A stretch of DNA of 64,000 bases, from the NCBI GenBank assembly GCA_965262875.1, contig OZ253569.1, positions 2,914,001 to 2,978,000 of the forward strand. Reading direction: 5' to 3'. Each line of letters opens with the position of its first letter. Position 1 is the first letter of the stretch. A model generated the notes under the pieces. The model saw only the letters and a list, made by a program, of their open reading frames with translations. It ran no database searches and was not told the origin of the DNA. Made by a program: the position numbers and the translations under genes. This document shows positions 26,307 to 35,204 of this stretch, piece after piece. Source of the stretch: JBALVT01 sp965262875. GTDB taxonomy: Bacteria; Pseudomonadota; Gammaproteobacteria; Pseudomonadales; Halieaceae.

Positions 26307-27990
26307 CCCAAACCCCCAGATAGAGTATCGCCAGCGTCTCAAGGGCCTCTGAATCCCTCTTTCAAGTTTTATTATAAGCCTTCACAGCGGATATGGCAGA
26401 GAGGTTTAATCAAAAACCGTTGCTCTGCGCAGTGTCAGCGCTCAATGGGCCATTTGGGACGGACCTATCCTGTATAAGCCGTCATTCTTGTTCGATATTG
26501 GGTTAAATGGGCGGCGACTCAAACTCCTTCAGTGCAAGTAGCACTCGTTCCAACAATATTCGGTGTTTTTCCTGCAGTTTTACAAATAGTTGCCGCCCCG
26601 TTCTGACGACTTTTGCCGCGATGGCCTACAAACGCCAGCGCAGGGTCATTGCCCGAGGGTGCGCCAACTCTTCCGGCAGTAATTGGCGCATAAGAGCAAA
26701 CAAATTGTAGGACAGTGCAGAGATTAAAAAGTACAGCGCATTGGCGTTAAAATCCGGGCATGGCAACGTATCGCCGCCAAAATCCAGCTTCAGTTCCTTG
26801 AGGCGATTTTCGCTGTCCTCAGCACGCTGGTTATACCCCAGGGCACCTTCTCTTAGTGCTACGCACCAATTCATCTTGTACCAGTGAATAATCTCACTAT
26901 CGCTGAGCTCATCCCGGTTGGTGGCAATCGCACGATGAACATAACCCCCCTGGTTGATTGCCTCTGAGCTTTCTTGTGAATCCAGATCCAGACTCGCCTG
27001 GCCTTTAAGGGCTGTTCTTTGAATGATAAGAGTGAAGGCTTTTTCATAATCACCGATACAGAAGCTCGTACGGTAGGTGTCCTGTCCACCCATAACCTCG
27101 CCTTGTTTATCAAGCAAGGGTAGCCAATCCGAATCGCTGGCCGCTTCAATCTGTGCCCGCATGGTGGCACTGGTTTTAGCGCGAATGGCGTAGTCGATAC
27201 CTTGTTTATACCTTGCGTATCACAATACTCAATGATTTTTGTTTGGTAGTCTGCGGCGTCTATACGCAGCGCATTCAGGGCACAGCCTTCCGGTAACGAC
27301 TGCTGGCATTGCTGGATAAAGGCCAGGTTGTCTTGTGCCGGCGGCACATTGCCGTGGCGGAAATCAACCGCTACAACCTGCCCGGTTTCCGCAATATGAC
27401 CCACCATGGGCATAAAACCCTTGTTCTTGTTGTAGGTCCACTTAGCATCCGCTTTATGGGCAATAATTTCAGTGGCATCGATGTCCAGTGTCACTTTTTT
27501 ACAGCGGTGCAAGGCTGACTGCAACAGGGCCTTATTCACCTTCACCCAGGCATCCTGAATGTGCGGCTGGTTGCCCATGCGCCTCAACCAGTCTCCGAGG
27601 GTGGTCGCCCTGGGGAGTTTCTTGAGATCCAATACGGTGCGCAGCGCCTCATCATCCTGTATGTGACGAACCTCATCCAGGTGAAAGCTGCCTTCGTGCT
27701 GCATCAGGATGAGTGTCTTGATAAATTCCGAAGGCTTATACCCGCGATTACTTTTAGGCGGGGGAAAGTAATGATCAATGCGTTCGGCGAGGCTCAGGGA
27801 GTCCATTAACTGACCAATGGCCAATGAACCGGCACGGGAAGTGAGTAAATCGTTCGTTGTATCGAGTTTGTAAGGTAGAATAATCGTAAGCCTTGAGTTG
27901 TGCACCCAGTGGGTGATGGTCTGTTTTGTTGCTAACCATTATACAGCCAGGGCTTTCTACGGCTTAGGGATTTCTATCCGGGGATCCGGG
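26307..27990 (-). mobile_element. IS1380-family element (transposase frameshifted)
   Basis: About 1684 bp. The ends are similar inverted repeats: CCCAAACCCCCAGATAGA at 26307 and, complement, CCCGGATCCCCGGATAGA ending at 27990. No clear short target duplication flanks it. The right end (5' end of the transposase) is found again as a relic at 40376-40525. It sits just upstream of the tRNA-Leu promoter. Confidence 0.8.
26626..27905 (-). pseudogene. IS1380-family transposase, broken by an 11-bp duplication
   Basis: The N-terminal frame (from 27905) runs through the DDE-type core (VTLDIDATEI, RIDAADYQTKII) to EYCDTQGIN, then loses register. The second frame continues with IDYAIRAKTSATM and ends at 26626. 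At the junction the bases ataccttgttt and the start of a second ataccttg (27197 and 27208) form an 11-bp tandem duplication that explains the shift exactly. This copy should be unable to move without help. Confidence 0.85.
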
Positions 27991-28544
27991 AAATGACATT
28001 ACGAATTACGAATTACGAGAGACCTTTGCATAATTCAAAAAATAATCGGACGGCTCGAGAGCCTCGCCGAACGAAGAGACTGTGCAAAAACCCAACATCC
28101 GTCTTTCCTGCGGAGCCTGTCCCCGCGCAGGCGGGGAGCAGGAATCCAGTTAAATATGAAAAACCCCTCAATCCCCCTCGTATGATAACAATAGGGTAAA
28201 TTATCAACTCGTTTAGCGGTTTAATAGACACTATCCAACGGCGATTGGATAGGCGGTAGTGATGCAACAATCCCCAGTAAGCTCTTAAACTTGGGTCAAT
28301 GTGGACAGAATAAAATACCCGGACATACCAGCTTAGTTGCCGGTTCTCCTGCTCGACTGGACTACTGTTTTGCCAGCAGCTCAATTCGCCAAAAACTAAA
28401 AAAGTGCTGGGTAAATAGCGAAGCACAAGGTTCGGATCATTTTCCAGTGTGGATTGAATTCGAAAATTAAACGGGATGTTCACGAAATATCTGGCTCATC
28501 TATAAACCAATGTGGGGTTCAGAGTTTCTTTGCTGCGCCCATTT
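27991..28544. other. Intergenic region with repeats, no supported gene
   Basis: 554 bases between IS1380 and the restriction operon. It begins with the tandem acgaattacgaattacga, then gagacctttgcataatt, which resembles IS5-type ends. A strong hairpin (tccccgc-gcag-gcgggga, near 28121) lies in a Neisseria-repeat-like GGAATCCAGT context. A 156-residue minus-strand ORF here has no recognisable features and is not called. Confidence 0.5.
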
Positions 28545-31268
28545 TCAATTAAACACAACGTTTTCTGTGTCTGCGATTGGTTGCCCATTCTGCTGATATT
28601 CTTGAAAACTGGTCAATAAATCCGAAAATGACTTGGGTTTATATTTATTGAAGCCGTCTTCGTCCACATACACGAAAGCATAGATCACATTCGACTGTAT
28701 TCGGTTGATGTCCGCACACCATTGTTTGAGGCGCGCCATTTTGCGGGGAACATCCAAATCTTCAAGCCCTTTGGTTTCGACAATAACGATGCGCTGGTCG
28801 CGCAGTTTGACCACAAAATCAGGATAGTAGTTGGAAATATTGCCATCGGCATTGACGTAATCCAGATTGAAATGGACCGCGAGATAGTTTTTCGCGTAGG
28901 ACACTACATCTAGGCAATCCTCCAGAAAACGCGCAAACAGTAATTCCAGCTGGCTATCGCCAATGATACGATTGAAAACGCTCTTTTTCGGAATGATAGA
29001 ATCCTGATTTTTCACCACGAAAGGTCGTGTCTGGCGCAATTTGATGGTATCGCGGATTTCGGCATCACCCCTATCCTGCACGGTCAGGGCATTGATGGAT
29101 TTTTTGAAGGTCTCGATGAGCGTTTTGGTAGCGACTAGCTCCGACAGGTTGCGTAGCGTATTCGGGTGTTCGAGTTCAACGGTCTGGTCAAACAACCCTG
29201 TTTTTACGAACGTCTTGATCTTGCCGTAGAGCACATCATAGCCACTGACCAGTCGCAATTCCTTCATAACGGTCTGGGAAAAGTATCCAATCACGCTACG
29301 ATAGTCTGCCACCCCTGCCGTATCAAGGATTGTGGTGTGCGTTATCTCGCTGGTGGTGATGTCGCGGAAGACAATCTCCCGCTGTTGCTCCTCGCTGAAT
29401 TGTTGATACGGCACACGCTGATATTCCATTGCGTTCGCATCTAAATCAGCGAGGATTTTGTATTCCCGATAGGCGCGTGGTGTCAGCACGGGGATTGCTA
29501 TGTCCAGTGCATCCATATCCTTTGTTTCGTTTTCGTTATCAATTTCCACGACAATCGGCAGCTTTGAGTCTGTACCTGTACCCATCGCGGCGCGTTCAAT
29601 CTCCACGCCTTCCGCCTGAATCGACTCGACGAAATCCATAAACGCATCGGTGCCGATTACGCTGACGGTTTCTGGCACCTCACCGGGATACATCTTACGC
29701 AAGCCGCGTCCGAGGGTCTGTTCCGGCAGAATATTGCTTGTTGCGGTATAGGCGCGCAAGCCGACAATGGTGGTCACATTGCGAACATCCCAGCCTTCCT
29801 TGAGCATCAACACGGAGACAATCGCTTTGTAGGGGCTGTCTGCGTCGTCAATCGTGTTGGCTTGTTTGCGTAGCTTTTCCAGTTCTCTTTTTGCCTTGCC
29901 CGATGCCGCATCAGAAATCTCGCCATTGTTCTTGGTGTGAATCACCAGCACCGCATCTTTAAGGTCGGGATAGCGACCCTGCAGATACGCTGCCACATCA
30001 TCGCAGTTGCGGGTGTCGTCAGTCATCACGAATAGAATCGCCTTCTTGCCCATCTTCTGATGTTCGGCATACGCCTTGCGCCATTCAATGACTCCAAGAT
30101 CAATGTAATCCGCGTATTTCTCGGTAAACTTTGCGCTTTGGCGTTCCGCTAGTTTTGCGCGGCTAGGTGCATCTGGCAAGACCGGATGTTTGACCACGTT
30201 TTGAGAAATCGCCTCGACCAGTGGGTAGTCGGACACGGTTTGCACGAAAATCGCGCCGTTGTTATGTTTTGGTGTGGCGGTCATGTCCACTTGCAGTGCC
30301 AAAGCCCCACCTTTTTGTAAAAGCCGATTATGAATGTCCTCAATAGATTGAAACCATGCCAGCCTTTTATCGTGGATATGGTGCGCCTCATCGTTGAGTA
30401 TCATCAGTTCGTCAATGTCGCGCACAATCATACCCAAATCCACTTTCGAATCGGTAGTCGCGCCGCTCGGACGCTTGCCGAGAAAATAATCCATCGTGTT
30501 GTCATCATCGGGCGAGGGCGGGATGTCATTGCCTGAATAGACGCGGTGGATATTGGTCAGAAAGATATTACCAGTGGGCTGGATAACACGCACATCGTCT
30601 TGGATATGCAGTTTCAATTGAAAATCATCGCGCCAGTTACGCCCATCAAATCCGTTGTCGGGCAACACCGGATCGGCAAAGAAAATACGCAACCCTTGAA
30701 AGTCATGGTAAATGCGATCCAGCACAATAATGTTGGGGGTGATTACCAGAAAATTACGCGCCAACTCCGAGTTCGGTTCGTAGAGTTTGTGAAAGAAACT
30801 CCATGCCAGTGCGAGACTCATTACTTTGGTTTTACCGCTACCGGTTGCCATCTTGATAACAAACCGCCGCCAGCTTTCGTCGAACATGCCCGCCGACACC
30901 GCGCCTGAGCTATCGAAGCGCATCAGGTCAAACTTATCCTTCACCCGCTTCACGTCATAGAGGTAGATAATTGTCTCCAGTGCCTCGCGCTGGGCGAAGA
31001 AATATTGGAATTCCGCCATCCTGCCGTCTGCTTGCGGTAGCCTATGCGGCTCCTTGAACCACCAGTTGAGCAGACTCCGGCTGGTGTCGCTGGCACCGCT
31101 GTAACCACTATCTCGAAACGCCTTTACCTGCTTACGAATCTGTGCCACCAGCGGTGGCATGAGTTTGTCCATGCTGGTCTCGCGCAAGGTCTCGTCCGCT
31201 GGAAACCAGCGCATATCCGGCGCAAGGATAGCATGCGGGGATTGCGGGAATTTGGAGTGGAGTGCCAT
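28545..31268 (-). CDS. Type III restriction enzyme Res subunit (SF2 helicase-nuclease)
   Basis: A 907-residue ATP-dependent translocase and endonuclease. SF2 helicase motifs occur in order: Walker A ATGSGKT at 141-147, DEAHH near 294, TATPKH, GWDVRNV and QTLGRGLRKM. At the C-terminus YYPDFVVKL followed by VIVETKG is the PD-(D/E)xK nuclease site. It is the last gene of a four-gene operon, starting three bases after the AlbA_2 gene stop. With Mod it would cleave DNA with unmethylated asymmetric sites in head-to-head pairs, the usual type III mechanism. All motifs look intact. Confidence 0.92.
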   Translation of the reverse strand: MALHSKFPQSPHAILAPDMRWFPADETLRETSMDKLMPPLVAQIRKQVKAFRDSGYSGASDTSRSLLNWWFKEPHRLPQADGRMAEFQYFFAQREALETIIYLYDVKRVKDKFDLMRFDSSGAVSAGMFDESWRRFVIKMATGSGKTKVMSLALAWSFFHKLYEPNSELARNFLVITPNIIVLDRIYHDFQGLRIFFADPVLPDNGFDGRNWRDDFQLKLHIQDDVRVIQPTGNIFLTNIHRVYSGNDIPPSPDDDNTMDYFLGKRPSGATTDSKVDLGMIVRDIDELMILNDEAHHIHDKRLAWFQSIEDIHNRLLQKGGALALQVDMTATPKHNNGAIFVQTVSDYPLVEAISQNVVKHPVLPDAPSRAKLAERQSAKFTEKYADYIDLGVIEWRKAYAEHQKMGKKAILFVMTDDTRNCDDVAAYLQGRYPDLKDAVLVIHTKNNGEISDAASGKAKRELEKLRKQANTIDDADSPYKAIVSVLMLKEGWDVRNVTTIVGLRAYTATSNILPEQTLGRGLRKMYPGEVPETVSVIGTDAFMDFVESIQAEGVEIERAAMGTGTDSKLPIVVEIDNENETKDMDALDIAIPVLTPRAYREYKILADLDANAMEYQRVPYQQFSEEQQREIVFRDITTSEITHTTILDTAGVADYRSVIGYFSQTVMKELRLVSGYDVLYGKIKTFVKTGLFDQTVELEHPNTLRNLSELVATKTLIETFKKSINALTVQDRGDAEIRDTIKLRQTRPFVVKNQDSIIPKKSVFNRIIGDSQLELLFARFLEDCLDVVSYAKNYLAVHFNLDYVNADGNISNYYPDFVVKLRDQRIVIVETKGLEDLDVPRKMARLKQWCADINRIQSNVIYAFVYVDEDGFNKYKPKSFSDLLTSFQEYQQNGQPIADTENVVFN

Positions 31269-31271
31269 TTT

Positions 31272-32537
31272 CTAAGCCTCATCCTGCAAGGATTTTGCGG
31301 CAAAAATTGTTAAATGCAATTCTTCATCGCGCACTTCATAAACGGGTTTCCTGCCACTTAATTCCTCACTTTGTTGCAGAATAATGCCAACACCTTCGCC
31401 ACGGCGTTCTAAAAAATGTTTTCTTTGTGTTGTTTGACCGATGCTGTCATCTTCAATGATTACTTCTGAAAGTAAGCGTGCCAAAAGTTCGTTGCGGGTA
31501 ACTTGATTGTATGGCAAATTATCCACCGTTAAAGTATTTGCCAATGCGCCGGGTGAGCAAATTTCCAGCCGGTCAGCAAACATAAATAAACGAATCTTGG
31601 AGCCATGCTTTGCGTAATCCCGGTGAACTACCGCGTTGACTATCGCTTCAAAAATAGCTTGCATATTGTATTGCGGTCTATCTTCTCTGCCTATTTTTTT
31701 ACGCGCAGAAACGGCATTGTGTTTCTCTACAAATTTATAAGCGGCGATTATTTGCTGATCTAAGGTGCCTTTGAAATCTTTGGCATCCAGTTGGTAATTC
31801 GCGTCTTTATTAAGTCCTTTGTAGCAGACTGCACAAATAAAACTGTTGTATAGATATTCGTCCGATTGTTCACTACACATCAACAATCCAGCGACTGATG
31901 CACGGTAGTCACCCTGATCATCAATTAAGATGTTTCGTTTCAAAAGCAGGTTGTTTTCCTCATCAACAGTATCTGTAGCACTGATAAAACGGGCGTATAA
32001 ATTTTTTTGCAAAGTTGCTTTAGCGGTATTGGGTACAAACTGTTCACAAAATTGAATAATGCGCGCTTGCGAGCGGCTTTGACCTGCCCGCAAAACATGT
32101 TCTGTGTTCATTTCTCTTTTGCTATTACCGTGTCGATAGAAATAACCATTCTTGCTTTTATGGAGCCAAAGACTTCGCTCAATCTGCACATAAACCAGAT
32201 GCTTTTCTTCACCGGTTTCACCTGGTTCCGGTATCTCAACGCCATCCACATAAAAATCCACGATGGGAGGTTGGATAGAATCGTGACAAATTTCGCTAAT
32301 ATAGGCAATCAAGACAGGGACATCCGCAACACCAATGCCCCTGATTTCACGGGTCTTATCAGCAACCCCAAAGATCACCGCGCCGCCTGATTGATTGGCG
32401 AAAGCGGCGAATTCATCAGATAAGCTGTCCCTGTGCGGCGATTTTATTCTGTCACCGCGAACAATCACTTCCTTGAACTCCACCCCGGAGCTTTCGCCCG
32501 TGTTGATTTTGTCTAAAATGTCGTAGGCGGTTAACAT
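31272..32537 (-). CDS. AlbA_2 (Schlafen-like) domain protein with C-terminal ATPase-like domain
   Basis: A 421-residue protein. The first 130 residues form an AlbA_2/Schlafen-type nucleic-acid-binding domain (SSGVEFKEVIV, then FANQSGGAVIFGVAD). A C-terminal part with EAIVNAVVHRDY and DRLEICSPG matches the GHKL-type ATP-binding region of the RecG-like regulator group. Similar proteins occur in defence islands and as regulators. It lies three bases downstream of the PHP-SMC gene and three bases upstream of res, so it is made with them. Its task could be regulation or RNA sensing; this is not known. Confidence 0.8.
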   Translation of the reverse strand: MLTAYDILDKINTGESSGVEFKEVIVRGDRIKSPHRDSLSDEFAAFANQSGGAVIFGVADKTREIRGIGVADVPVLIAYISEICHDSIQPPIVDFYVDGVEIPEPGETGEEKHLVYVQIERSLWLHKSKNGYFYRHGNSKREMNTEHVLRAGQSRSQARIIQFCEQFVPNTAKATLQKNLYARFISATDTVDEENNLLLKRNILIDDQGDYRASVAGLLMCSEQSDEYLYNSFICAVCYKGLNKDANYQLDAKDFKGTLDQQIIAAYKFVEKHNAVSARKKIGREDRPQYNMQAIFEAIVNAVVHRDYAKHGSKIRLFMFADRLEICSPGALANTLTVDNLPYNQVTRNELLARLLSEVIIEDDSIGQTTQRKHFLERRGEGVGIILQQSEELSGRKPVYEVRDEELHLTIFAAKSLQDEA

Positions 32538-32540
32538 CTG

Positions 32541-35204
32541 TCAAGATTCCAGATGAATGCGTTTATAGCGTTGCTCAAAGGCTTTATCACCACCTTCCAG
32601 TGTGTTACAAATGCGCTCTCTGATGGCTTTGGATTGGAGGCTGCCGGATGTTATGTGTGATTGTCCGTGCGTCACAGTCAAACAATGCACCATTTCAGCA
32701 TCACCATTGACCACGATATTGGCATTGTGGGTAACCACAACAATCTGTCGGTTAGTTTTGGTCGCTCTAATATCTTGCACAATCAAGCTATAAATCAGGT
32801 CGTTATCCAGGTCATCTTCTGGCTGGTCAAGCAGCAATGGTTCATCGCCATAAACAAGAATAAACGCCAGCAAGGCGGCAGATTTTTGCCCCGGCGAGCC
32901 TTCACTGATTTTCTTATCATTTTCTCCATAGGTGATTTGCAAGGCATCTTCGGGAAACCATAACCGCATATCTGTCATTGATTCGGCTGGCAAGCCCTGC
33001 AAATGGGTTTGAAAGCGGACATCCTTGGCATCTTTTTTATTGCCGCGAATAGCGATTACCCGTTCCTTTGCCTGCTCCCATTCTTTTTCGTCAATAATCT
33101 GTTTCAGTGCTTCAATATCTTTGCCGAAACGACCACCGGTCTGCAATATGCCCCTGATTTGTTTTTCCATATCAAGCCATGACTCGGCAAACGGTTTAAC
33201 GCTTATTCTGACTGACAGATTGCCCGCTAAAACACGCTCAAGAAACTGCTGTCTGCGTTCTGTCAATTCGCTGCGGTAGCTTTTGGCTTGCGTGATTTCT
33301 TTATTATATTGGTCTGTTAATTTATCTCGTTGCTGTCGGTAAATCACTATCTGTTGCAGTTCTTTTTCGACCAGCGCGCGCCTTCGCAACAAATCAGGAT
33401 AGGTTTGCGGATCAATGCCTTGTTGCTCGAACCTGGCATGTAATTGTTGGTACTGTTGCAACTCAACATTGAGTGTTTTCATCCAGTCTAGCTGTGCTTT
33501 GTCTTGTTGCCATTGCTGTAAGTCTGCGGTCTGTATTTCAATAATTTGGCGGATTTTATCAATCTGCTGTTTCCATTGTTCTTGTTTCTTTTGTAGTGCG
33601 GAAAGTATTTTCGGATGTGCATCAAAAAGGTTCTGATTGACGGTTGCTATCTCTGTATCCGCAAGCACTTCACCCATGTTTTCCAACAGTGCTCGCCAGT
33701 GTTGTTCAACCTGCTCAATCTCATTGAGCTGCTGTTTACGCAATTGATAATTTCGCAATATGTCTTTATGGCCGGATTTTTCCACCTGTTCTATCTGTCT
33801 GGAAAGGTCATTTAACTGCCCTTTTAGCTTATTTTCTTCGGCGATTTTCTGCTGTAGACGGTTCTGCTGCTGAGCGATTTTCTTGCAACTGTTGGCACAA
33901 TCCTGAAATGCCCTGCGATACGCATCAAACTCGACCTCGGGCACTTCATCGATAATCCCCAGCAATCCTTGTGGGTTTTGTGCCAGGTTAAAAATCTGTT
34001 TTTGGCTGTATATTCTGGCTGGGAACAATGAGGGAATTTCGCCATCCACTCCTTGCCATTCCTCTGTTGTTTCGTCACATTCTTCTAATGAAGGGTCTTG
34101 AGGATCCGCCGCCCAATTGAGACGATAACGCGTGTCGCCTTTGCGATAAACGAGCTGCAAGATACTGTCTTCTGTTAGCAGTCCGCCCTCATCCGTGTTG
34201 AAATATTTTTTATAATCATCTGTGAGTCGATCGGGTAATTCTTTTTCCCGTCTCAAAGCAAAACGCATAAATTCCAGCAGGGTCGATTTTCCGCTACCAC
34301 GACCGCCGATAATCGTATTGAGAAAGGGACTGAATTTACAGACCAACGACTCGTTGCCCCGGCCCATATACTGCGCTTCACTGATTTTAATTGATTCAAT
34401 AACAAATTCCGCATGCTTGTTGGGTTGTGCTGCCATGTTCCGGTTAACCGAAGCACACCCATCTATCAGTGCCAGTTTTAGCCCCTCAATGGATGGTTTA
34501 TCCATTTTCACCCAAGTGAAATCACCAAATTTTTCACTCCGAAAGTTATGGGTGTCGGAACCGCGTACTTCAGTCCAGTTTGTTTTTTCATCTATGTACA
34601 ATTGCGGTTTTGTGTAGTTATCATCTGCCAATTCCATAGCATAGATGCTGGAATTGTCTAAAACCTGCTTGAGGCTGTTGCCTTGAAGTGTTCGCAACAG
34701 CCCCTTTTCCTTATCCGCATGGGCCGGAATGGCAAGACCGCCTGCGTTGACAATTTCATTTACAACTTCAGTAACAGACTTTGTGGTAACTGTGTTGCTT
34801 GTACCTTTTGTACCTTCATAGCCAACCGCACCAAGCAGTCGGTCAATATCGCCTGTGGTTTTTTCAGGGTCAAAGATAGCCAGAATATGAACACTACCAT
34901 TAGCAGAAATCTCAACCCCAGGGAATAAATACAGGGGACGATACCATGCGGGATTATCACTATGGATTTGTTGTAAGCTTGTTTTTAATTCGCCTATCCA
35001 CGCCCCACTGTTGTGATCGGTAATGGCTATGCAATCAATGCCTTTTTCCATAAACTTCTGTAACCAGAATTCCGGTGTGACTTTATTTTTATCCTCAGGA
35101 GAACAGCCTTGCATAGAATCATTCGAGACAGGGGTGTGCGTGTGGAAATCAAACTTCCACCACCGGGCGCCCGGAAAATTCCAACTATTCATACCGTCAT
35201 TCAT
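32541..35204 (-). CDS. PHP-domain SMC-like ATPase (TrlF/Ppl-like)
   Basis: An 887-residue fusion. Residues 15-250 are a PHP phosphoesterase with metal ligands H21-x-H23, D63-H64, H162 and D217-x-H219. Residues 280-880 are an SMC/RecN-type ATPase: Walker A GGRGSGKST at 300-308, long Gln/Glu-rich coiled coils (about 430-700), the ABC signature SPGQKSA, Walker B LLLDQPEDDLDN and the switch His in VVVTHN. PHP-ATPase fusions of this kind are known single-gene anti-phage proteins (Ppl) or annotated TrlF. Here it overlaps the mod stop (ATGA) and sits inside the R-M operon, suggesting a second nuclease layer. The target, DNA or tRNA, is unknown. Confidence 0.82.
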   Translation of the reverse strand: MNDGMNSWNFPGARWWKFDFHTHTPVSNDSMQGCSPEDKNKVTPEFWLQKFMEKGIDCIAITDHNSGAWIGELKTSLQQIHSDNPAWYRPLYLFPGVEISANGSVHILAIFDPEKTTGDIDRLLGAVGYEGTKGTSNTVTTKSVTEVVNEIVNAGGLAIPAHADKEKGLLRTLQGNSLKQVLDNSSIYAMELADDNYTKPQLYIDEKTNWTEVRGSDTHNFRSEKFGDFTWVKMDKPSIEGLKLALIDGCASVNRNMAAQPNKHAEFVIESIKISEAQYMGRGNESLVCKFSPFLNTIIGGRGSGKSTLLEFMRFALRREKELPDRLTDDYKKYFNTDEGGLLTEDSILQLVYRKGDTRYRLNWAADPQDPSLEECDETTEEWQGVDGEIPSLFPARIYSQKQIFNLAQNPQGLLGIIDEVPEVEFDAYRRAFQDCANSCKKIAQQQNRLQQKIAEENKLKGQLNDLSRQIEQVEKSGHKDILRNYQLRKQQLNEIEQVEQHWRALLENMGEVLADTEIATVNQNLFDAHPKILSALQKKQEQWKQQIDKIRQIIEIQTADLQQWQQDKAQLDWMKTLNVELQQYQQLHARFEQQGIDPQTYPDLLRRRALVEKELQQIVIYRQQRDKLTDQYNKEITQAKSYRSELTERRQQFLERVLAGNLSVRISVKPFAESWLDMEKQIRGILQTGGRFGKDIEALKQIIDEKEWEQAKERVIAIRGNKKDAKDVRFQTHLQGLPAESMTDMRLWFPEDALQITYGENDKKISEGSPGQKSAALLAFILVYGDEPLLLDQPEDDLDNDLIYSLIVQDIRATKTNRQIVVVTHNANIVVNGDAEMVHCLTVTHGQSHITSGSLQSKAIRERICNTLEGGDKAFEQRYKRIHLES

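Noticed and set aside
28013..28483. 156-residue minus-strand ORF between IS1380 and the res gene
   Set aside because: Covers repeat and hairpin sequence, has no family-like segment, ribosome site or coupling to res.
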